Source of the DNA: Ailanthus altissimus
Lineage: Eukaryota > Streptophyta > Magnoliopsida > Sapindales > Simaroubaceae
Direction of reading: 5' to 3'
Assembly (NCBI GenBank): GCA_946807835.1
Contig: OX327683.1
Location: forward strand, 32,671,001-32,735,000
Length of the DNA: 64,000 nucleotides
In this document: positions 58,101 to 64,000 of the stretch, one piece after another
Layout: each line of letters opens with the position of its first letter
How positions within the stretch are numbered: position 1 is the stretch's first letter
Notes under the pieces: generated by a model
Database searches by the model: none
The model's input: the letters and a program-made list of their open reading frames with translations, nothing else
What the model was told of the DNA's origin: nothing
Program-made: the position numbers and the translations under genes

Positions 58101-58295
58101 TCTAGTTTCAGTAAATTCAACTTGCTGTTTTCTAGTTTCTGGTTGCTGGCTAGCGAATGGCATAATCGGCGTTTGCTTGGCAATTGTTTCAGTTTGGTTT
58201 TCAAATCTTTGTTTTTCTTTTTCTTCTTTTACTCAGTTTTTTTTCACTTTTATTTTCTTAATTAGTTTTTTTGTTTTTTATTTTTTTCATTTAAT

Positions 58296-59983
58296 TATTA
58301 TTAAAGATATAAAAAATTAATATATTAATCTCCTGTTATATATATTTTATAATTAATAAGATATATTTAATTTTCTTATATGTATTTATATTTTTTTATT
58401 TATGTTAATTAAAGCCTATAGAAAAGTTATTTCTATAGTATTTGTAACATACAGAATTACATTACCAATGTAATCATTAAAAATTTTCGGTTTCTTTTTA
58501 TATTTCTGCTGTCTTTTTCTTTTATTTTTGTCTTTTTTCACATGGTATCAGATTTAATGTCTTGAGTTTAAACCTCAATATTTTTATTTTCAATTAATTT
58601 CTTGGTTTATTGGTTTTCTTGGTTTATTAGCTTTCTTGGTTTCTTGGCTTTCTTGGTTTCTTAACTTTCTGTATATGAGACAGGGGATTCACCTGATTTA
58701 GACTTACTTGAATCCACGTTTCACATGAGAGGAACTGTTAGAGACCTATCTTTAATACTAATATTAGACCTTTACCTATCAATTTAAACTTTTGGGTTGA
58801 GTGGTAAACTAATATATTAGAGACTTATCTTTAATACTAATATTGAATCTTCACCTATCAATTTAAACTTTTGGGTAGAGTGATAAACTAACATGATATC
58901 AGAGCTAGGTTCCTTCACTATCTTGTTTAGCGCAAACTTGCCAGAATTTTTTCGGAAACTCTTAAGAAGTTCATCGGAGTTTAGCTGGAAAGCCATTAGA
59001 AGTTTGCTGGAGTTTGCCATAATCAACACTGCCCAGCCCAAGAAGTTCAGACACTGCCAACCGGTTAAATCACATCGGAATCAAGTTTCTCCTCTGCCGC
59101 ACGCACCTCCACGCACCAGTCAAACTTTCTGTCACCGTTACTGTTTACCTTGGATTCCGATCAATTTTCGGTGCATTAACGTGCACAGCCCACACCCAGA
59201 CGTTTAGATGGTGCCAGACATTTTATCTAGAGAACGCGCAGCCAATCAGAGGCTGCACGAGCCACCACGCATCGCTTGAAATTATTGTCGCCGATTTTCT
59301 TTAAATTCTGATCTCGACCATTTTTCGATGAGTGAGTTGACACCCCCACCTTTGTTTGACTCCTCAGGTCCGATCTATCAATCTACGGTGTCGGTTTTTT
59401 AATTTGACACTCATGTTTTTGTAAGGACCTTTTTGCAAACTTTTTAAAATTATATATATTGTTTGCAGTTTACCTAAGTTTTTGGTCATTTTATAAGTTT
59501 TAGAATTTTGAGTCTTTTTTTTTAATTTTAAGTAAGTTGGTGAGTGAATCACTCAATGCACTTGCATTCACAGTGATTGATTTTTTTTTTATTAACGCGT
59601 TTGCACTCGCAGTGATTGACAACACATTTGCACTCGCAATAGTTGGTTTCAAATTTTATTCAACGCATTTGTAAGGGATTGATTTTCTCAATATCCACTA
59701 TTACAATAAAAAAATGTTCGTTTTCAAATTCAAATCTCTACTTGAGTTTGAGGGATGGTATTAAAAATATAAAAAAATTAATATATTAATCTCCTGTCAT
59801 ATATATTTTATAATTAATAAGATATGTTTGATATCTTTATATTTATTTATATTAACTAAAGCCTATATAAAGACTATTTTTATAGTATTTATAACACACA
59901 AAATTACAACAACAATGTAATTATTAAAAAAATTTAATTTCTCTTTATTATTTCTGTTATTTTTATTTTTTTTACAGTTATTT
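58296..59983 (+). mobile_element. Small non-coding LTR element
   Basis: Direct repeats at about 58296-58542 and 59756-59983 share AATATATTAATCTCCTGT, ATTAATAAGATAT, AAAGCCTATA and CAATGTAAT blocks. The left copy ends CACA and is followed by a primer site TGGTATCAGATTT (58543). The right copy follows a purine stretch GAGTTTGAGGGATGG. The inside has no gag-pol, so it depended on other elements. It contains a duplicated segment of about 78 bases (58738-58890) and a second primer-site-like GATATCAGAGC. Confidence 0.7.
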
Positions 59984-60184
59984 TGAATTTTTTTAATATT
60001 ATAATATTAATATTTCACTAATACTTTATTAAAATATCAGTAAGTTTGATATAATATTATTATATCAGTATCGCTGACACTTTTAAAAACTTATGATAAA
60101 AGATATTTTCGTAATAGTGACATCGAAATATTACAAGATTGTAGTTGCCGACACTTGTAATCGACGCCAAATCGGGTAAAGGTT

Positions 60185-60660
60185 TTCTCAATGAAAGCTA
60201 ACTCGTGGAGAGAGACTAAACTTAACTTTGTTGGTGTGACTATTATCTCTGCGTCCTCTTCAAAAGGTTGCCTTATTAGTGGAGCTCTGCATTCGAGTAT
60301 CCATCGCGCACAAGATAGCAATATTGCATTTGACTTAGCAGAGGAGAAAATTTCGTGGTTTTAGTGAACTCTGGTCACTAGATCCTGGAGGTTGGGAGTT
60401 GTCGAAGGATGCCTTTGTAGTTCACACGATTTTGGAGGACAGGTTGATTTTGACTCATGGGTGATGAAGGAATACGATGTGCACGATTGACTAAAATTGA
60501 GAATAATATTATCGTTCGTTATCATGATCGTTTGGAGCCACTCTACACAACAAGAAGTGGTGAAATTATAATGATGAATATAGTGAATCAATTAGTAATA
60601 TGTAATCCTAGCGAAAGCACTCTTGAGACGATTCATCGTTACAGGTAAGATTGCTGGAAT
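60185..60660 (+). pseudogene. F-box (CPR1/CPR30-like) associated-domain remnant
   Basis: One frame reads KANSWRETKLNF, then SSKGCLISGALHSS and SNIAFDLAEEKISWF before TAG at 60360. After a frame change comes VVEGCLCSS and FDSWVMKEYDVHD, then TGA at 60487, and later ENNIIVRYHDRLEP. This is the motif order of the F-box associated interaction domain of plant CPR1/CPR30-type F-box proteins. The F-box itself and the first part of the domain are absent. In working proteins this domain picks substrates for SCF ubiquitin ligases. Confidence 0.75.
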
Positions 60661-62073
60661 TGTCTGTAACCGGTGGTAGAAAAATAGACAACGGTGAGCT
60701 TTATGGTGGTATGCCGGTATTGTTCACACAGCATTATTTTTACGAGTACTGGACATGCAATAACATATGAATATTTTTTATTTTAATTTAATTAATTTCT
60801 TTAAATAAAATTTGAAATTTTATAATGAAAGACTTTTATTTTAATTATGTTTAAGATTTTTCTAAAATATTCAAAGTCTATACAAAATGCTCTATATTAA
60901 TATCATAATAACTACAACATAAATACAAAAAAAAAAATCTTTAATTTACAAGAGAAATTAATTGTAAGACCTTTGTGAATGTAATTAACAGTGTATTTTG
61001 TGAAGTTTGAATTTTTTTTTAAAAAAAGCATAATTTGTGATTATCTTATTATTCATTAATAAAAAAATAAAATTTTGAAAACGTAAACAAATTGTTGAAT
61101 CACATAAATTCGTATGTATTTTTTTTTTATTTATTCTTAATTATTCGCTACAGTATTATATTACTTAAATTTATTACTTCCGCTTCAATAGATATTTTTA
61201 ACAGACTAAATATTATTTTTATCAAGAATGCAAAGAGTTCATCAATCCATGTACATTCATTTGAAGCATTTGCATATAGTAAAGGAATGTGTTTGAAATC
61301 TTGCCTGCTTCTCTCACTAAAATAGCTCTCTTTTCCCACTAACAAAACTCAGCCACAGCTATCATTTCTCTATTTCTCTCCATCGGAGAGGCTTTGGCCC
61401 TTTATCTACTAGGGATCCTTCCTTTTATTCACTTTTCCTTTTTCTTTTCTTTTCTTTTTTTTTTTCTTCTCTTTCTCCGATCTCCCACTCTATCTCTTCT
61501 GTGCAATTTTATCTTTCTTTTTCTATTGGTTTTCAGTTTTTTCATTTGTTTACATTTCAATTTCCCTTCTTGCTCTGATTTTTTGGCGAGCATCTGCCCA
61601 GTCGAGCCTAACGCCAACCTAAGCCGAACCAAGGTAGGCTCCCGATGTGCTGCGGTTGAACTGAACCAAACCAAGGTGGGCTCCGATGAGCCTAAAGCCA
61701 GTCTCCGCCAAGCGCTACCGCCAGTGTTTCTACTCTAGCCACCCTCTAAACCCACCACCATGCTAAACACCTCCGAGCATATAGCCCCTGCATCCCGAGC
61801 AAATGCTGACCAGCAGCGGACGCTTAGCCTAATTTGGTAAGAAGCAATTTTCAGCGGCCTTCAAGTTTTCCCGCCACCTTCGGGTAGAGCAACTCGCCGC
61901 CACTTCTATGAAAGATCCGACAGTTTGTCAAATCTTCAAATGTTTATTTATTTAGTTGTTCTATGTTAGTTGTGTTGTTGACGATTGGGGGTAAAATTGA
62001 AAATGTTGATATTTGTAATTGATTAACGATGTTACATGTAATGTGTGATGAATTTTGTGTTATTATTCCGCAA
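60661..62073. other. Intergenic, no gene recognised
   Basis: AT-rich to 61380, then a pyrimidine-rich stretch (61430-61500) and a GC-richer block (61580-61870). In that block GAACCAAGGTAGGCTCCCGATG and a variant recur. An open frame at 61394-61738 is low-complexity and not convincing. Confidence 0.45.
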
Positions 62074-62227
62074 GAGGGTTATTTAGTCTCTCATGAGGGT
62101 AATTTTATCCCTCGCTGTATGAGAGTAATTTTGTCTCTAGAAAGTTATTTAGTCTCTTATAAGGATAATTTTATCTTTCTTATAAGAAAGTAATTTTGTC
62201 TCTTATATATAAGGGTATAATTTCTCA
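62074..62227. repeat. About seven tandem units of 20-26 bases
   Basis: Each unit has the pattern GAGGGTAATTTTATCTCTTAT with substitutions (for example AGTAATTTTGTCTCT and GTTATTTAGTCTCT). A higher-order period of three units, about 68 bases, is visible. Confidence 0.8.
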
Positions 62228-63155
62228 TTTTCAATAGGGACAATAATCTTTATTTGTATAAATGACCTCTTAATATGAGGTTTAATGTGTATTTTTTAAA
62301 ATAAGACGTTAAGTTCGAACGTATTTTAATAATTACATCTTATGTAAGTCATTTGATAATTTTTTAATTTTATATTAATAATTTTATAATATAATATTAT
62401 TGATTTAGTTAATGATACTACACTTAATAATAATAATAATAATAATAAATTAAAAAAATATTTGCCGTAAACTCACAACTTTTATTAATTATAAAAACGA
62501 GCCACATGTATGAAATTTGATAAATTATTGGTATTCATAAATGTGGACAGTATATTTATGACATACATAAATATCACATGTGATTTAGCTACATGTTGTC
62601 ATGTTTGGCCGCCAAACTTGAACTGGAATTTATGTCTCTGTCTAAGCCAAATATTTAACAATGAAAATGGTCCTATGACTTTTTACTATTATTTATCGTT
62701 GCCCCTTTGTATATATATTTCTATCCCGTCACCCATTCTATAATTTTGAAAGAAACATGGTTTCTCGGGACTTGCCTTTCAGTTTATTACGAAAAAATCA
62801 AAATTATTTCCAACACAAATATGGATTGAGGAAAAAGATATGCATAAGCCTGCTTAGTGTAAAAAAATCAGAATCAGATATTGCGATTACGTTACACTCA
62901 GTAAAATTAAATTCCAAAAAAATTATATCTAAAATTATTAATAATTAATAATTTTATCATTTTTATTATTAACATATGACTTTGTTGCACTTATTGACAC
63001 ATCATCTTCCATAGTGATTAATCAAACAAATCCAGTCCCCAAGTGAGATAAGTTCGATTACCTTTAGAGGAAGGGAAGAGTTTTGAAATTTGGAAAGAAA
63101 GGTTGGCGTTTCAGATGGAGCAAATTGTACTGCCGCCGAACTCCCCACTCTTCTT
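62228..63155. other. AT-rich intergenic DNA
   Basis: No gene is supported. An (AAT)n run lies at about 62427-62448. Open frames at 62510-62743 and 62757-62948 have no recognised domain. Confidence 0.45.
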
Positions 63156-64000
63156 TCATTTATTTATTTATTTATTTAATTTTTTGGGTCTTGTTCAAAT
63201 TGCTCTGAGGGATGAATGCAACTAATGTTTTATATTCATACGCTGTGTTTAGCACCTTGTAAGCGAACAACACAAATAGCCTCAACTTTGAGAAGAAAGT
63301 TTAGGAGACGCAGCAGCCTGAGGCTGCGTAAGAGATGCAGCATCCTTTTGGCTTTTGCTATTCTATTTGTTCAATGTAGCGAGTTGAGCATGCACATGGG
63401 AAGAAACAAGATGAAGATTAAGTACAATTGTTAATTAGGTTACAGCCAACAATACGACTGCTCCGGATTGGCTCATCTCTTGGCCAGTCTATACACAACG
63501 ATCACTTGTAAAGGTGCAACTTTGTCTGTAAATGTTTTTCAATTAACAAAGTAAAATGCTTTGCCTAATAGACTCTTTTGGTTTGCTTTTCAAAATGGGC
63601 ATAGGAACAAAAAGAGTCATTTTACCATAAACGAATGGTTGTTGCAGAAATTTGTTCTCTTAGATTTGTAGCTCTGGAAAAAGGGATTTTGCTGAAGAAA
63701 ATTTTGAATATGTTTTTTTTTTTTTTTTTTGGTGAGGTGGGGGAGGAAAAGAAAAAGAGGGAAATTAAAAATTAAAAATTGAAGTAGAGGAAAAATAAAA
63801 ATTTTAAAATTACAATGGAGGAATAAAAATTCATTTGTCACATTAAGAGTATTTGAGTAAAAGTAATAACAGACAACCAGTTAATAGAATTTTTTTTAAT
63901 AATAAAAACTAACATGTTATATATTAAAAAAGAGAGGACGAAATTAATATATATTAATAAAATTAAAAATCGAAATAATATTTTGTCCCTATTACATTTT
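63156..64000. other. Right end of window, no gene recognised
   Basis: A (TTTA)n run lies at 63157-63180. An open frame at 63216-63434 (72 codons, basic, KRTTQIASTLRRKFRRR) has no recognised domain; it contains a hairpin ACGCAGC/GCTGCGT at about 63309-63327. The last 300 bases are AT-rich. Confidence 0.4.

Noticed and set aside
61394..61738. 114-codon open frame
   Set aside because: The first half is phenylalanine/leucine/serine low complexity from a pyrimidine-rich tract. No domain and no splice context.
63216..63434. 72-codon basic frame near the right end
   Set aside because: No family recognised. Length and composition are compatible with chance.

Overview
This is nuclear DNA from a flowering plant, most likely a eudicot. 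The evidence is AT-rich intergenic DNA, GT-AG spliced genes of plant families, Ty1/copia-type LTR retrotransposons, an L1-type LINE and scraps of chloroplast DNA. Citrus or a relative is my guess from general familiarity with these families. It cannot be proved from the window.

The theme is a decayed tandem cluster of two host genes: a BAH1/NLA-like SPX-RING ubiquitin ligase and phytochelatin synthase (PCS). Unit 1 (1101-18855) holds a nearly intact BAH1-like gene with one base too many near its start. It is followed by PCS copy A, a pseudogene with lost start, stop codons and two copia elements in its introns. Unit 2 (30073-39460) is PCS copy B, the only copy with all eight exons. Its reading frame runs 458 codons before an early stop. 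It keeps catalytic Cys56 and His162 but has Glu in place of Asp180, and intron 5 has grown to about 6.9 kb by taking in a LINE and a chloroplast fragment. Unit 3 (44430-51705) is the last exon of a second BAH1-like copy joined to PCS copy C, which lacks exons 1-3 and is split in exon 7 by a copia element. A possible trace of a fourth PCS 5' leader lies near 56256.

Between and inside these genes: LTR remnants at 1-8400; a full copia at 9732-15195; an internally deleted minus-strand copia at 15699-18008; a minus-strand copia at 19770-23772 flanked by extra element sequence; AT-rich DNA with a MITE-like hairpin at 23.8-30 kb; a truncated minus-strand copia at 39841-44331; and a copia with a perfect target duplication at 46208-51192. 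The last 12 kb carries a tRNA-like SINE, an inverted-repeat (foldback) structure with tandem subrepeats and a chloroplast rpoC2 scrap, a small non-coding LTR element, and remnants of a RAD7-like LRR exon and an F-box protein.

In working form the two host genes have separate roles. BAH1/NLA-type ligases act in phosphate and nitrogen signalling, and PCS makes metal-binding phytochelatins from glutathione. Only the BAH1-like gene (if translated from a downstream ATG, or if the extra base is an error) and PCS copy B look capable of making protein here.
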